Below are positions 35,801 to 49,600 of a DNA stretch of 64,000 nucleotides, one piece after another (the first letter of the stretch is position 1; the number at the start of each line of letters is the position of its first letter). The notes under the pieces were generated by a model. The model did not search any database, was not told the DNA's origin, and worked only from the letters and a program-made list of their open reading frames with translations. Source of the DNA: Lunularia cruciata (lineage: Eukaryota > Streptophyta > Marchantiopsida > Lunulariales > Lunulariaceae). The translations under genes and the position numbers were made by a program. Location: contig OX419758.1 of assembly GCA_948567375.1 (NCBI GenBank), positions 28,153,001 through 28,217,000 of the forward strand, written 5' to 3'.

Positions 35801-38339
35801 TTGGACAAATCACCATATGAGAGAGGAAATTAAGAGAATTGTAGTAGAAATTTGCCTAGCTTTGAACTACTGTCTTGGTGGTTGTTTGTACCACATGAAT
35901 GAAAATGAATAAATTCCAGATGTTTGCAAACAATGTCTCAATGTTTTAGGTTGGACTATGGGTTTACTAATAAGAAATGGCTTCACTCTTGAGATTCCTA
36001 AGAAAATTATGGGGTTGCTTGGAACAATGTAGCTTTGCTTGATATATATGGTTATGGTAATGCAATTAATTTTAAACAGCTAGAATTTACAAGAAATATT
36101 TTTTTGTTTGTCTATCAAGATTCTTTGTGGTCTTATTGTCTATCAAACTACCAAAAGTGAAATTGAAAACATTAAAATTTGCACAAGAAAACCCACCAAA
36201 ACCCATTGAGCAAATACATCAATCCCATTCTCCATTGAGTAAAGCTTGCATATCCAAGCAAAGCCAATGATAGGTGACCCCATAGCCAATATCAAGCAAA
36301 CCCATGAAAAATGAGCAGAGTATTTTGCATTTGAATGACCTCATTGGGTCCTTTTCCATGCTAAGCATTCCCACTTCTCTTGAGCAGACCCATCTCTATC
36401 TTTGAGAAAACCTACTATCTTCAATAGATTCATTTCCTTGGTGCGCAAAACCATTTCATCTTATAGGCAAAGCCATTACTCTACAAGAAAAATTGGGTAT
36501 ACTTTAGTGTTTAGGCCCTTCTCCCAAGCAAAGCCAAGTTAAATGCAAGCAAATCCAGATGTCATTTAAATCAAATCCAATTCAATGTATATTTGATGTA
36601 CTTGATGCTATATATTTTTCCACAATTCAATGTATATTTGATTCTTTCATCCTACATGACAAATAAATATTTTTTTCCATGATCAAAGGGATAAAAAGTA
36701 TGTTGCATTCATCTTCATTATCAAACTTATGTACTAGTGTTCTGCATTGTTAAGTATGGGTTTAAATGAATAAGCATAAATTTGGGTGAAGATTTTTAGT
36801 GTGCCATCAGTTTGAGGTATATGTCAATTCCTTTGTCCTATCATTTAGGCCTTCAAGAATTTAAAGGTAGGTAGCTATTGTTAGATACTATGTTGTGCAA
36901 TAACAAAAAACATCAAAAATTTACTTTTATGTCCATTTTTCTTCGTTGTGTCCTCATTTCACTTTTCTCTCTGCATTTCTAATATTCTAAACTTTGCCAA
37001 TATGAGAGTAGTGATAACCATACATAGTGAAAATTGGGACTTTTTTTTTCCTATATACAAGTGATTTTTTATGGGATGATACAAGAGCATTGTTAGGGGG
37101 TCCATATGACTGCAATGAATGAGTTGGTTCTCTCTAGCTGCTTTCACTAGCACTACAAACTGCCAATTTGATTTTCTCCTTTGGCAAACATCTTATTGTC
37201 TCTTTGATTCCTCCCATAGTACCGTCAATGATTGATTTCACAAATAATTAGTGCAGCACCTTCTATGCCATCCTTGGAGTACCACTTCCAGAGCCATAAG
37301 TGCTCAAAAACAAATCAGAGATGTTTCAGTCTTATAGGTTATGCTACTTGCAAGAATAGGATAAGATCTAGTTGCTTTTAGCCAAAACCAACAGATTCAT
37401 GGATGAGTGGATCTTATAAATTTCTACTTACTAGAATATCCCTAGCTTCTGCTACAATTAATCTGCTCTACTTTGAATTCGTTAAAATTGCTGTGATATT
37501 ATTCTTTTATCATCCAATCTTCCTCTTTTGATTCCACAAATAAGTCATAAGATTTATTGACTATACATTCTTTACCCAAGTGCAAATGCCACAACTTAAT
37601 CCAATGAGTGTCAATTAGACTATTCTCTTGTATACCATGAGGTTCTCAATGATGATTTACATATGGTGCATCCATTTAAATCAGCAAACTAGTAAGGAAT
37701 AGCAAATGCATATGAAACTAGGAAAGCTATTTGTGCTCAAATTTTGATAAGACTATAACATTTTATTTCAAATACCATATATTTGTAGATGGATATTATT
37801 GAACTCCATAGGTTCATCAAGAATTATGTGTTTTGTCATCATAGATGTGAGGAAGCACTATCAATGACCTTTTTTAGAAGTTCCTTAAAAGAGTGACTCA
37901 AGTCACTCTTTTAAAGAAACTTCTTAAAAATCATTCTATACTTCATTCAAGATGGGGTACTAGTACATTCTATGAGATATTTCTTGTAATAATTGTCACT
38001 TGCTCTTGACAAACTTCATTCTATTCATACTTGATATTTGATCTCTAGTGTTCTTGCTTCATATTATTCATACTTGAATTTTGACCTCAAGTGTCCTTGC
38101 ACAACTCCATACTTATTCTTATTTTCTTTGTTTGTTTTGTGTTTATAGATGGTTAATTTCCTACTATTTCCAACTATATATATTGTTCTAAGTAAGTTGT
38201 GATTATGCCTTTGCTTTAGGGTGTGTTTGCATTGTTCTACACTTTGGCAGTATCACGCTTATTGTATTCAGCATATCCTCGTTGCTTTTCTTACAGCTAG
38301 ACATATTATCTAGAGGTGAAAATTTGCTTGGTAATATCT
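35801..38339. other. AT-rich DNA without a recognisable gene
   Basis: No coding signal is seen. It contains a strong hairpin at 37885-37914 and is otherwise unique within the window. Confidence 0.35.
37885..37914. repeat. Near-perfect palindrome, 14-bp arms
   Basis: TTAAAAGAGTGACT is followed by a 2-base spacer and its exact reverse complement. The flanking AAGTT and AAACTT extend the pairing with mismatches. Confidence 0.9.
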
Positions 38340-38830
38340 GGAAGGATATTATATATTATGGACTAAGTAGATCAGATAGAGGTATCACCAAAAGAGTACT
38401 TCTACTGGTATAGAAGCTGAAAATGGCCTAAAAATTCAAAGCTAGTTTCAGAGGCCTAAACGGATGAATTAAGCCTTGAAAATGTGCTAAAATCCCTCAT
38501 GGCAAGAAAAGGTTTGCCTTCCCTCCTCCTTCTGTGGTCATAACAAGAGCTTTCCAACAGTTCTTCACCCATGCAATTTGAGATTTCCACATGAAGATTC
38601 CTTCCGGTGAAAGCTTGTTTGACCAACTACATAGGACCAAAACCAAAATGTCACCCATGCATACAACTAATCTAAGGGTAGAGCTCATTGACAGGTCACC
38701 AATGGTGGAGCTTCCTTTGCTATCCTCTTTGATATATAATAAAGACAAGGTGCTCCTTTGAGGCATCAAAGCTTTGAGTGTGAAGCTTTGTGTTTCTTCT
38801 TTTGGGTGTTTTCTCTTGGAGGCTCTCCTA
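38340..38830 (+). repeat. LTR fragment of the TGTAATAC family (plus orientation)
   Basis: Reads as a diverged reverse complement of the LTR at 713-1454. Shared landmarks are GGACTAAGTAGATCAGATAGA, AGGCCTAAACGGATGAATTA, GAGATTTCCACATGAAGATTCC, TTGTTTGACCAACTA and TATATAATAAAGACAAGGTG, in the same order. The ends are degraded. It is probably a solo LTR, because no gag follows. Confidence 0.65.
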
Positions 38831-40799
38831 TCCTCAGAACTTTACATCAATGTGCACTCCATTTTCACTAACCTAATGTTTCAATTTCAAGGTTTGAGTG
38901 CTAAAGATGGTGCATCATGAATTTCTCTAGGACAACAATCTACCTAAACTCTTGAATCTCACATGGGAAACCATAAATTAGTCAAAAACCCTTTTGATTG
39001 ATTCAATTGCATTCCCTCTTTAATTGCTCAAATTCAACTCTTGCTTGCAAAAGAGCTCCTCTAATTATTGACTCAAATTCCCTATCATCTATAAATCATG
39101 TTGCATGTGTTTGCATCACCATTTTGACACATGTCATGTTAGGACAAGTTCTGTTTAATCATCACTACTCATACTTCTAGCCCTAACCTCCCATAACTCC
39201 TAGATCCAACCCAAAGTCCAATTTATGAAAAGGCCCATAAATACCTACAATAACACATAACCTTCTTGTATGGGTCATTCCCTTATACATGAATTTTTCT
39301 TTACAAGGCCCTATAGAATGTTTATGGGTGTGTCCTATAGCCACAAGCCTCTCATTCCATTCCAAAAGTGAAACCCCTTAATATGTGCCATACTTTGATC
39401 CAAACCTAATGGTGGTACTCCAGATAGACTTTTCATTTATATGACCTTGTAAGGTCATACAAATGCATTAGTGAGTCAATTTGAGACAAGTTGAAAGGGA
39501 GAAGGTGGCTAGAATCATAGCTTGATCATAGTTTAGAAATTCTTGAGCTTTAAACTATCCATGGTTCTATTACTCTCAAGTTCACATTACACTATATATG
39601 CTTTCTTAGCATGCATGTTTCTTCAACTTAGGACCATGATCAAGGAGTGAGGAACTAACAAGCAATGGTGATAGGGTGCAACAACTTGAAAGGAGAGAAG
39701 AGCTAAGGATGAACTTCCAAGACAAGCACTTTGATAAAATTGATTGAGTGCAAATTGCATAAGTAGAGTGAGTTAGGAGGGAAAATTAGAATTAAATGAG
39801 AGCTAATTGTGGTTTTAGACCAGATTTCAGTTTGTGACACCAGAGTTGTAGGGTGCTATTCACAACCACATGAGTAGCAAAAAATAAAAATAAATCACAT
39901 GATAAGAGGTTGGAAGGTAATTGACATGCATTTATGGGAGTTAGGCCCACAATTATTCATGTTCCTACTTCATTAGACCATGGGCCACATACTTACGGAT
40001 GAGAGCAAATGCCAATTCCTTGCCTACCACTTTGGACCCTCTTCATACTCCAACCTTCTGACCATAGGCTCCACCATACTCCTACTCTTGGCTCCACTCT
40101 CTAGTTCTCCTTCAGGCCCTCCTATTAGGCTTATCTTGTCCTTGTATGCACATTAGGATCCCTATGCTCCTCAGCATCTCTTGGGATCCATGTTTTCTAT
40201 ACTTCTATGTGCCATCTTGGCAGATCATCAAGAGAGAGATATCTCTACTTGGACCCCATTAGCTCTCTTCCTCCATTAGACTTTGCTCTCTTTTGCTCAT
40301 GGAGGTGCATCTAGACACTATGAGACCACTTTTAAAATTCATTGGTTTTTGCACAAAGAATGGCCAGCTTTACAAGAGGGTCCAAGCACAAGCATGCACG
40401 TATCTTCCCACATCGGCCCTCCTACCATATCTATGATCCTTTGATAGTCACATGTGCCATACCTTCTCTACACCGTTATGGTCTTGTATGCTCCCACAAT
40501 TATCAGATGATTGGCAGCATTTGCAAATAGTTCTTCTCATAGCCGTGGGTGGATGTGGTATCACATCATAGGGAGCTATTGCACTAGCAACATACCTAGG
40601 ATCATGAGCCGTAGTGGATCTTCTATTAGCAGGTAGGCATGGTAACCCATTTTTATTGCCAACCATCACAACAATTGACTCAAGTACCCTAGCTTTCCAA
40701 ACATTTCTTTGATTGGCTTGAGATTTATTGCCAAGACCGTCATGCACATCACTTCCTCCCTTTGTGGACTTGGTTTCCCTAGATTCTAGGAAGTTTCAA
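38831..40799. other. No recognisable gene
   Basis: Short frames only. Nothing here recurs elsewhere in the window that I could see. Confidence 0.3.
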
Positions 40800-42150
40800 C
40801 CATAGCTCAATGAGCGTATGCACACTCACACTTTTTCTAGCATCCTTATTGATGCACTGTTATCATATAGAGCTAGGATCCTCTCTTATGGCATGAAAGG
40901 TGCACGAGCTTGGCTTCATGCTTCCACTTTGATTGAGGACTTTTGGTTCACATTGGAGGAGTTCACCATGTCCCTTCGGATTTGGCTAGGCCTACCATCC
41001 AACACTCTTGGCCTCCAAATGTGCTTGTTTTAACCCACTCAGACCAGAGTCCTTGGCACAAGCTAGCATCCAAGCAAGAGCCATAGCAATCATTGCCACT
41101 AGGGAGAAGAAAGACCACTATGTCCCATGGCTTGCCTCCAACACCTTCATCCCTCTAGTAGTAGGGATTTTTGGCCACCTTCGTCATCAATTTGATGGCC
41201 TCCTTCAAGAGGCAGCACGGGGCTCATTACAGAGGAGAGATGTTTTCTAAACCTCTTGTTTATGGTAGAGAATCCTACAAAGATCACAAGCTCTGAGTCT
41301 TCATCGGCAAACATCAATAATGGGTAGTCCTATTACATCTATGACCCTCCTCTCACATTTGCTAGACATACCCTTGGAGGATCTCTATCACACAGTTCAA
41401 TTTGCTCACCTTGTACCTTTTAAGCATTTGTGAGGGTGGTTTCTCTCCTTAGTACTTAGTTCTCTGTGACAGTGTGCCATTTTCATTGAGTCTTTGGCTC
41501 ATCTTTTCTATGCGTACTTTTTGGTGTGCTGGCATTGCATGTATTTTTTTCTTGTCAGCTTATTTATTGGGCCTGTTGGCCAGTTCACTATCAAGGATAT
41601 CAAATCTACTAATGAGTACCACTTTGTAGACTTGAGTACAGTTGAGGCACAAAGACTTGAACTACAACTCTGCCCGCTTTGGTATGTATCCCTGATAAAA
41701 TAATTGTCAAGTCCAACTAGTATCTTATACTTGGTCTGAGATGATCAGTTGACAATAGCGGATGTTGTGGTTATGGACCCTCTTCGGATACAGTTTCGGA
41801 GGGAGTGATTACCCACCCCCTGGATGGGCGGTGAGTGCAACAGCAGGTCGCAAGGTCTCCAAGTATAGGGGCATGCAGCGAGGTCACCTCTTTGTTCCTC
41901 TTTGTTCGTCTAGCCTTGGAGTTATATGGAGCAATGGACACTGCATTTGACACATTTGTCAAGGAGTGTGTTAGAGGTTATCCTGTTAGGCGTAAGGGGT
42001 ACAACTCTCACCCTAATACTTTGTACCATATTTTAAACAGCGAGTGTCCATTGGTCTGCAGAGTGCAGAGGCTAGTACAATCCATAGGAGAACAATCACA
42101 TGATGTTTCTTTAGATGCTCCAATTGTGTGTAGACAGACTTGCATAGCTT
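40800..42150 (+). pseudogene. LINE-like reverse transcriptase C-terminal remnant
   Basis: Plus-strand blocks include Ala-Trp-Leu-His-Ala-Ser-Thr-Leu-Ile-Glu-Asp, Arg-Ile-Trp-Leu-Gly-Leu-Pro, Arg-Glu-Lys-Lys-Asp-His-Tyr-Val-Pro-Trp, and Phe-Ile-Pro-Leu-Val-Val-Gly-Ile-Phe-Gly-His-Leu-Arg-His-Gln. At 41835-42000 comes Ala-Leu-Glu-Leu-Tyr-Gly-Ala-Met-Asp. A diverged minus-strand copy lies at 44940-45140, so it is a repeated mobile-element protein. The pattern resembles the region after the RT core in plant non-LTR elements; I hold that assignment loosely because the RT core itself is absent. Confidence 0.4.
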
Positions 42151-43292
42151 AGATATCTTAGATGTGGGAGGGCAGATTTATCATATAGACTCTGTTGGGG
42201 CTTAGCCCCATGTTACCTTTTTTGTCTCTCCCTTGTAGGGCTCGATGGGGTCTTCCCATCCTTCGTCTTTCCTACGCGGTCGCCTTATTCTTGAGCTTAA
42301 AGTATTCTTTCGGTTGCCAAATAGTCAACCCGAAGCCATGTACATTGACCATATTGACTCGACTGAATTTCCCTGCGATAGTTTAGGGAACTGGTTTCTC
42401 TGTATAGAATCAGTGTGGGGGTTCAAGACAGAAGCATCCGTGCACGGCTCCGGTCTCAACTGTCAAGACATAGTAGTGACCAGTTGACCAGTGGACCTGA
42501 ATTGGGAACATTATGATAGTGCTGACTCGACAAAGTACGGAGTGTGGATCATTTCCTCACATCCGCCAGGTAGTGTAGTGTAACCTATGTATATGAGTTG
42601 TATTTCTGGACATGTTATAGAATATAATCGATTATATGTTACTATCGATGAAAAGACCTCCTCTTTATTGTAGTAGCATATGTGGGGCCAGTTTTTCAAT
42701 ATTAGCGATATGCATAAATTTAGAATTTCAATTCTAAAAATAGATGACTATTATATTATTAATATAACTGGATCAATTATAAAGCCTTAGTAGAAGCATA
42801 TCATAGAACATAACAAACTCGCTAGCCTGGCAAGATACTTCGCCGATTATCTAGATTATCGACAGCTAAATAATATAGTAGAACATAACAAAGCCACCAA
42901 CCAGGTAAGATACTTCGCTGACTATCAAATTATCGTCAACTAAGTTTAATTATAAAATTTTATGGATGATTTCATAATTCATAATAAATGATGAATAATA
43001 ATGTAATTATATATGTAAATTTTTATAAATTTTTATTTTATCTAATTTTTATAAATAATTTATATATTTAAAATAAAATAATAATCGATAAAATAATAAT
43101 GATAAATAATAAAATAATAATTTATACTTATATTTATATAAACAATAAGTTATCTTAGAAAATTATAAGATTTTCTTAAATTATCTATAAATCAATTGTA
43201 AATTTTTATTTTTTTCCCTTATTTCTTTATCTTTTCATACCCCATCCTCTAAAGTTGCACTCCAACTCAATTTAGACACTATTCACTCTCTC

Positions 43293-43322
43293 CCACTCCA
43301 CTCCACTCCACTCCACTCCACT
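43293..43322. repeat. (CCACT)6 microsatellite
   Basis: Six perfect CCACT units. Confidence 0.95.
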
Positions 43323-43740
43323 CACCATCCACAACTTTCGATTTCATGGTTTTCTCCCGAATCTCGATTTCAGATTACTTAACCCTTCGCGTCTTGCTTG
43401 TCGATTGTATTCATTTTCTCTACCTACATTGTTTAGTTGTTACCGATTACACGATGTATATTAATTCTATACTTGTATTGCTCTTGGAATGTTTCAGTTA
43501 TGCTTGTACTTCGATTTATGTCCGATCTGTTAGATTCGCTTAATCTCCTTTCTAGATTTATTATCCGTATCGATTTGCACATGGCATGTTTACATCAGGG
43601 CATTTTCAAATGCAAAAGTTATGGATACCCTTTAATGAGGAGAGGGTTTTAAATACAATACCCGAAAACTTTGACGGCCGATATTATTCATTATTGTTGC
43701 AAAATTTTAGGTCTAACTTTTGTCTATGGGTCACCGGGTA

Positions 43741-43905
43741 ACTCCATAAAATTTTATAGGCCAAAAAATAAATGACCAATAAATTTCATGGGCCTATGGA
43801 TATTGTTTGTAATATCTTGTTACTTCATAAAGTTTATAGGCCACAAAATAAATGACCCACAAATTTCATGGGCCTATGGATATTGTTTGTAAAATATTGT
43901 ACTTC
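43741..43905. repeat. Roughly 85-bp tandem duplication
   Basis: Two copies share CATAAA-TTTATAGGCCA, AAAATAAATGACC and TTTCATGGGCCTATGGATAT followed by TGTTTGTAA. They are about 90% alike by eye. Confidence 0.75.
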
Positions 43906-44939
43906 CACTGCGCATCTCTACCGAGTTTACAAACTTCCATAACAAAATTTATGAGAATTTTATGGATACTGTAAACCTCTATTTAAATGCACTAGAAGAC
44001 TCGGCATTAATCCTGTAAGAAAATTGTTTAGGAAGTTTTAGATCTCTTACTTTACGTTTTTGGGTTCCCCCTTCTCTTTACAGATTATTTATCCATTAAC
44101 TTTTACTTGCTCCTTTCGTTGACCTTATCAAAACCTTCACCCCTCGTTGTACTTTATTTGCATTTCTGTGTTTGTCCTCCGGACTCGTGTGGCTTCTTCT
44201 CCAGCATAATCTTCCATGACAAAACCACCCTACGGTATACCTCGGGAGATTGCTTTTTAGTTTGCTAAACACAAACTCCTTTTACTTGTCGGTCCTATAC
44301 TCAACTCGACGATCGGACTGTAACTGCTGAAGAAAAAGATGAGAATAAACATATGCGTGTCATCAATAAGGAAACGCTCGTTTGAAAGTCAATTAAATCC
44401 AGAAAAGTAGAACGTTTTAAAAAGGGTCCTAAAGTAGACCATATTAAAAATAATATTTTTGGTTTAATGGAAATAGTAAATTTCTATGACTCAGAATTGT
44501 TGTGTCCTGTCTCCGGAAAGAGTTGTTGATAATCTGTATCATTCTGTGCCCATCAATTGGCAGTCACACTTCAACTCCTCTTGCTCCGCGAACTATAAAT
44601 ATATAGAAATAGTAAGGTAAACCCCAAAAGAGAGGAGAAAAGGAGTACAAGTGCAAAAGGAAAGAAGAGCACAAGACCTATCAGTCCCAAATGACCAAAA
44701 ACAAAGACAAACACCAATAGTGCCCAAAGGAACTTGGGGAAAAAGTGCCCCAACCACAAGCACCAAAGAAACCAAGGAGGGAGTGGTATACTCTTGAACT
44801 ATATGGTAGTGGTTCTCTAATGGTATGTTTGGTAAGTGATTTGGGTCTTTACCGACGAAGAGCAAACACCTAAGCACCTAAGCGTGTTGCAAAGTGACTG
44901 GTATGCACTGTCAATAATAGGATATGATCATGACTGGGT

Positions 44940-45140
44940 AACAAATGCCCCTCTCCTCTACAAAGAACCTTGTGCTGCATCCCCAAGGTGACTGTCAAAA
45001 TGGTGATGTAGGCACTCCAAAATCTCAATAGCTAGAGGGACAAAGAAATCCAAGGATAGTCGAGGTGCATAGTGGTCCTTCTTGCTCCTAGGGACCATGA
45101 TCAACGCTGCTCCCACCTACATGTCTGCCCATGTCAAGGG
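44940..45140 (-). pseudogene. LINE-like reverse transcriptase tail, second fragment
   Basis: The minus strand reads Lys-Lys-Asp-His-Tyr-Ala-Pro-Arg, then Phe-Phe-Val-Pro-Leu-Ala-Ile-Glu-Ile-Leu-Glu-Cys-Leu-His-His-His-Phe-Asp. It aligns with the Lys-Lys-Asp-His-Tyr-Val-Pro-Trp block at about 41.1 kb on the other strand. Confidence 0.45.
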
Positions 45141-45410
45141 CTCTACTCGTAGAGGGTTTGCCACCAACACATCATGTAAGGTGAGTCAACCATCTATGAA
45201 GGTAACTATATTGCTCACACCAATAGATAGGTGGTCTTGGTAGATCCAGCCGTCGCTCAATCTAAACCTGGGCTTGTAGAGCTTGTAAGATTTAAGCAAC
45301 AGTCTCACAAAGTGTATCATAGGCTCTGGTATGCTCTCCACCTATTGCAGATTGTAGAAAGTGTATTCTCTATCATAAGAGGAACCGCATGCACACTGGT
45401 CCAACAACCC

Positions 45411-45611
45411 TGGCTGAGAGACCAAACCTAGCTGGCTGGCTGAGAGACCAAACCTACATCAGAGTGTTGTGGGAAACTCCTCAAAAGTGAAATGGAAGTT
45501 GTCAATCAAGCCCTGGCTGAGAGACCAAACCTGAGCTGGCTGAGAGACCAAACCTACATCAAAGTGTTGTGGGAAACTCCTCAAAAGTGAAATGGAAGTT
45601 GTCAATCAAGG
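45411..45611. repeat. Tandem duplication of about 100 bp with inner 20-bp repeats
   Basis: GGCTGAGAGACCAAACCT occurs four times. A longer unit running from there through GTTGTGGGAAACTCCTCAAA and ATGGAAGTTGTCAATCAAG occurs twice, almost identical, so it is a recent duplication. Confidence 0.85.
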
Positions 45612-46019
45612 GTGAAGCCTAGAGCCATGCTCTAGAGCCTCACACTCCTCCTCCTCCCACTCCCAAGAAAGGATCTTAGCTCTGTCAGGCACTTCAATGA
45701 GAATGCTAATAAGTACGTGAGTGTGCATATGCTAATTGAGATCCACTTGGAACTTCCCAGAGTCTAAGGAGACAAAGTAAATAAACTCAAGGAGTGATGT
45801 GTGTGCAAGACCTGGCAATAAGTCACAAGCCAATCAAAGATATATTTGGAAGGCATAAGTGCATGAATCCACTATCATGATAGGTCCCAATAGAAAAGGA
45901 TGACTCTTATGTATGAACCAGTTTGCTAACAAGGGACCACTAGAGCCCATGCTCCAATAAATATTACTAGCATGGTGGCCTCCTGCTCTATAAGACCACA
46001 TCTACTCAAGAGAATGCAT

Positions 46020-46400
46020 TGTAGAAACAACAAAGAATAATCACTTGTACAAAAGTATATAATTATAATGAATTTTGAGAAGTGATGGTTTAGAATGAGA
46101 GGTGCTCCTCTTCTCCAAATGTCTCCTAAATATTTTTATGAAGATTAGTGTCATACCCTTCTAAAGGCAAGGGATGTGATCTTTCAAAGTTTGACCTTTC
46201 TTTGGAAGTTTATGGATTCAAGAATAGAAATAACGGTGCATGAAATTGTCCTCTAGGAGCTTCCATCCCATCCTCTCTCTAAATACTCTTAATCTATCAA
46301 TTTCACTATGGTTTCTCTCTTCAAAATTACTCATTTGATAGCCCATGTTCTTCCAAGGGGGGTGATCCACTCTCTTGGATTGAAACACCTAGTCTAATGT
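46020..46400 (-). pseudogene. Gag start remnant of the TGTAATAC-family element
   Basis: Downstream (minus strand) of the LTR at 46404, a decayed primer-binding region is followed by the GTGGATCACCCC leader block seen at about 670. A start reading Met-Glu-Ala-Pro-Arg-Gly-Gln-Phe then matches the one at 572. Stops follow quickly. Confidence 0.45.
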
Positions 46401-46403
46401 CAT

Positions 46404-46657
46404 TGTAATATTCCAAGGATAGAAGACCTAAGAGAAACCCAAGAGAAGAAACACAAAGCTTCACACTCAAAACTCCGATGCCGCAAAGGAGCACCTTAAC
46501 TTTATATATAGCAAAGAGGATTTCTTCAAAGGAAGCTCCACCCTTGGATCAGATTGACATCTTTGTGACATTTCAGTAATTTCTACCCTCAGATTAGTTG
46601 CATGCATGGAAGACATGTTGGTTTTGGTCATATCTAGTTGATCAAACAAGCTTTGAC
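46404..46657 (-). repeat. LTR of the TGTAATAC family, left part
   Basis: It matches 713-950 of the first copy in the same orientation and breaks at GCTTTGAC, where the minus-strand coiled-coil element begins. The rest of the LTR resumes at about 50376. Confidence 0.7.
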
Positions 46658-49600
46658 TATGACAATCCGACAAGTATCACTTTTGTGGTAATCAACAAGG
46701 AAAGTTTGGTCCCACAAAGATACGAGTCAGAAATGGTCAAATACAAAGTAAAATAGTCACAATGTAGTTCTTCTTGGTTTCATCTTTAGTCTCTCAAGTA
46801 GAAACCACACCCAGAAGAGAGTAACAAGCACTGATTTGCAATCTTGTCACAAATGAACACTTCATAATCACAATGCCATCAATCTTTCCAAACCAACTTT
46901 GATTGTGATAATTCAAATTTTTCCGAAGCAAGCTACTTTGCTACAAAATGATCTTACCTTAGAATTGTGTTCCACCCCTCCATTGAAGGCTCAACTTCCC
47001 TGATCAAAATTGCTTTGCATCAACCCCGTACTACGTTCACCAATGCAGAATACTACTAACACTACAATTCCTCTTGGATCTATCAATGCATTGCTTTGAT
47101 TGCTATCCACTCAGGATCAAACACATAGAATGAAATCATCACTATAGAATCCAACATTGTATACTCTAACTTGCACTTCAAAATTCTCCAAACACTTGCA
47201 AACACACACACAAGATTAATACTCAAAATTAAGCTGAAATGACGAGCACTAAGTTATAATACTTTTCTTTATTCAACTTTGAAAATACAAATATTGAACA
47301 ACAATTTGCTGCAAATGCCTCCTTTAAATAGGCTGAGCACTTGAGAGTTATTTTACTAAGATATCTTTCCCTAATAATCTCTAGATCCAAAATGGCAACC
47401 CACTCTTCATATCTGTTGATTCAAATCTCAAATTGGTTATGAATCCAATCCAATATCTACCTTTACTCTGGCTCTAAATGCAATGTGGCTTCCTTTGGCT
47501 CTATCAACTTCTGCATCCTTTGCTATTTCTATCACTTCTTCAATCTAAACTACAATTGAACTCATGGGTATTCTATCTGCTTCTTATCTTCCTACCCACT
47601 CACTCCTAATATCTCAAAAAACTCATCCAAAGTCACTTGCACTCCTACCTCTCTTACTTTGCCTTGTGTTCCTACCTTCATATTACTCCAAATCTGCTCT
47701 AACTCAAATTTCACTAAAGCTAATCTAAGACAAACATTATCTTCTACTTCACTAGTTTTCCTATCTACTCTATCTCTCAAGTGAATCAAAAGATTATCCA
47801 GATCCATATCCTTTTCCTTTTTCTTCCTCATCTCCTGCATCAATAACTTCAACTCGTGCATGCACACTTCTTCTATCTTTACTTTAGCTTTGGCTCTTAG
47901 CATCATATTGAGTTTCTCTACTACTCCTCCCACTTGCTTTGATGTAAGATCTTGAGCTCTCTCTACCTACAACTCTTCATAGTACATCTTTATTGCATCC
48001 TCAAATTTGGCCTTTAATGCTTCCTTCTCCTCCATGTATCAAGCAAGTTGGGCTTCCATATTAATGACTAGCCCTTGCAAACACTCTTTTTCTTGATTTC
48101 TTCTTGCTAATTCTTGCTGCCAGGCTTGCAAAAATTGCCTTTGAATGTATAGCCTTGATATCCGATTCATCACATTCTCCCTTCAACTTCTCCCAGACTA
48201 CCTTTTACTTCCTAAGTTCTTTAGCCTGCATTTCAAGCTTAACTCCTTGTTTCTCAAAAGCCTCCTGCAAGTTCACAACTCTCTTCTCTCTTAGGACTTC
48301 ATCAATACAAAGGTTCTCAACGTGCTTCTTGCTCTTGAGTAACTTATTTCCTAACTATAATAACTCTTCACTTATATACTTCACCACTTGAAGTTCATCC
48401 TTGACCTCCAGATGATCTCTCTTCCTTCTTCTTCTTCAATACCCTCAGCAAGTGATAGATTAGCTTGGCTAAGTATGTGATTTCACCATAATCTTCTTCT
48501 TTTGGATTGTCTTTGCCTTTGCTCACAACTTGCATTGGTGTATCTCCAATTGGCGCCTTACTTTGAAGTCTTGATCTTCTTACCTTCAAAGTAACCTCCT
48601 TTGAATTGGCGTCTTCCTCAAGCACATTGCTTGGTCCTGCCAAGGCCAATTGCCCACTCTTTTTCTTTTTTGATTCCTTAGTGAAATACCAACCTTGGCT
48701 CTTTGTCTCTCTAATCGTCCATTTCCTTTGTAGGCAACTCTAGACACGGCATGTCACCTCCTTCCATGCAATCAATTGCCTCATGGAACTCCCAATCTTC
48801 CTCCTCAGCCACTTCCTCCAATGGCTGCTGCACTTTGGGTTCTCCATCACTCTCATTGCTCAACTCCTCACTCTGTAGTGTGAGTTTTGCCTCTTCTTCT
48901 CCCACCAAGTCTTCTAGCTTGTCTTTGGCTACACCTTTTGATTCTTCTCTTGATGATTGATCTCTCACGACGACCTAATGCCTTGGCACAAACCTTCTTG
49001 TCTTTCTTGGTTGTACTGAGGATACCATCTCCTCGGGTCAACTTCACTTCTTTGTCTTTGGGATCTTCACCTCCACTCTCTTGTGTTGGCCCGTCTTGGC
49101 AAAGCGCTCATTGCTACTTTGGATTTGGTGAATGTATTGATGCTCCTCTATATCTGCTTCTCCTCTTAGGTTTGGATGGTAGTGCAACACCATCTTTTGC
49201 CGCTCTTATGCACTCAATAGGTTTAGCCTAAGGTAAAAGTGTGATGTAAATAGCACTAGGTAGTGATCAATCTCTCCAATTCCAAACTATCTGCCTTGTT
49301 TGCTAGTGAAAACACTTTGCCCAATTCACCGGTTCTCTTGCAAACATCTGGTGAAAGAACACAGCTTGGTGCTTCATTACATAAGTGATTCACTTTGGCT
49401 TGAAAATTGCCATCATTTCCTTGAAAATACTTTGTCTTACCAGTCGTGATAGGTATCCACTTTATACCTATTCTTTGTATGTGGAGCACTAAAGGAATTT
49501 TGGATTTCTGTGGTATAGACTTTCCCTTCCATAGGAATGTCACTTCAGTTTCCTCACTAGCCTCTCTTCTTAGGACCAATCTCCAATCTAACTCTATCCA

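Larger units (their letters stand above)
42151..44939. other. Mixed non-coding stretch
   Basis: 42151-42500 is less AT-rich with short frames of unknown origin. 42700-43220 is extremely AT-rich (AAATAATAAT-type). 43740-43905 is a local duplication listed separately. 44571-44877 has a hydrophobic minus-strand frame without a recognisable family. Confidence 0.3.

Noticed and set aside
40448-40747. A 99-codon minus-strand frame with paired cysteines
   Set aside because: The cysteines do not fit a known finger, and the frame is unsupported by any second copy.
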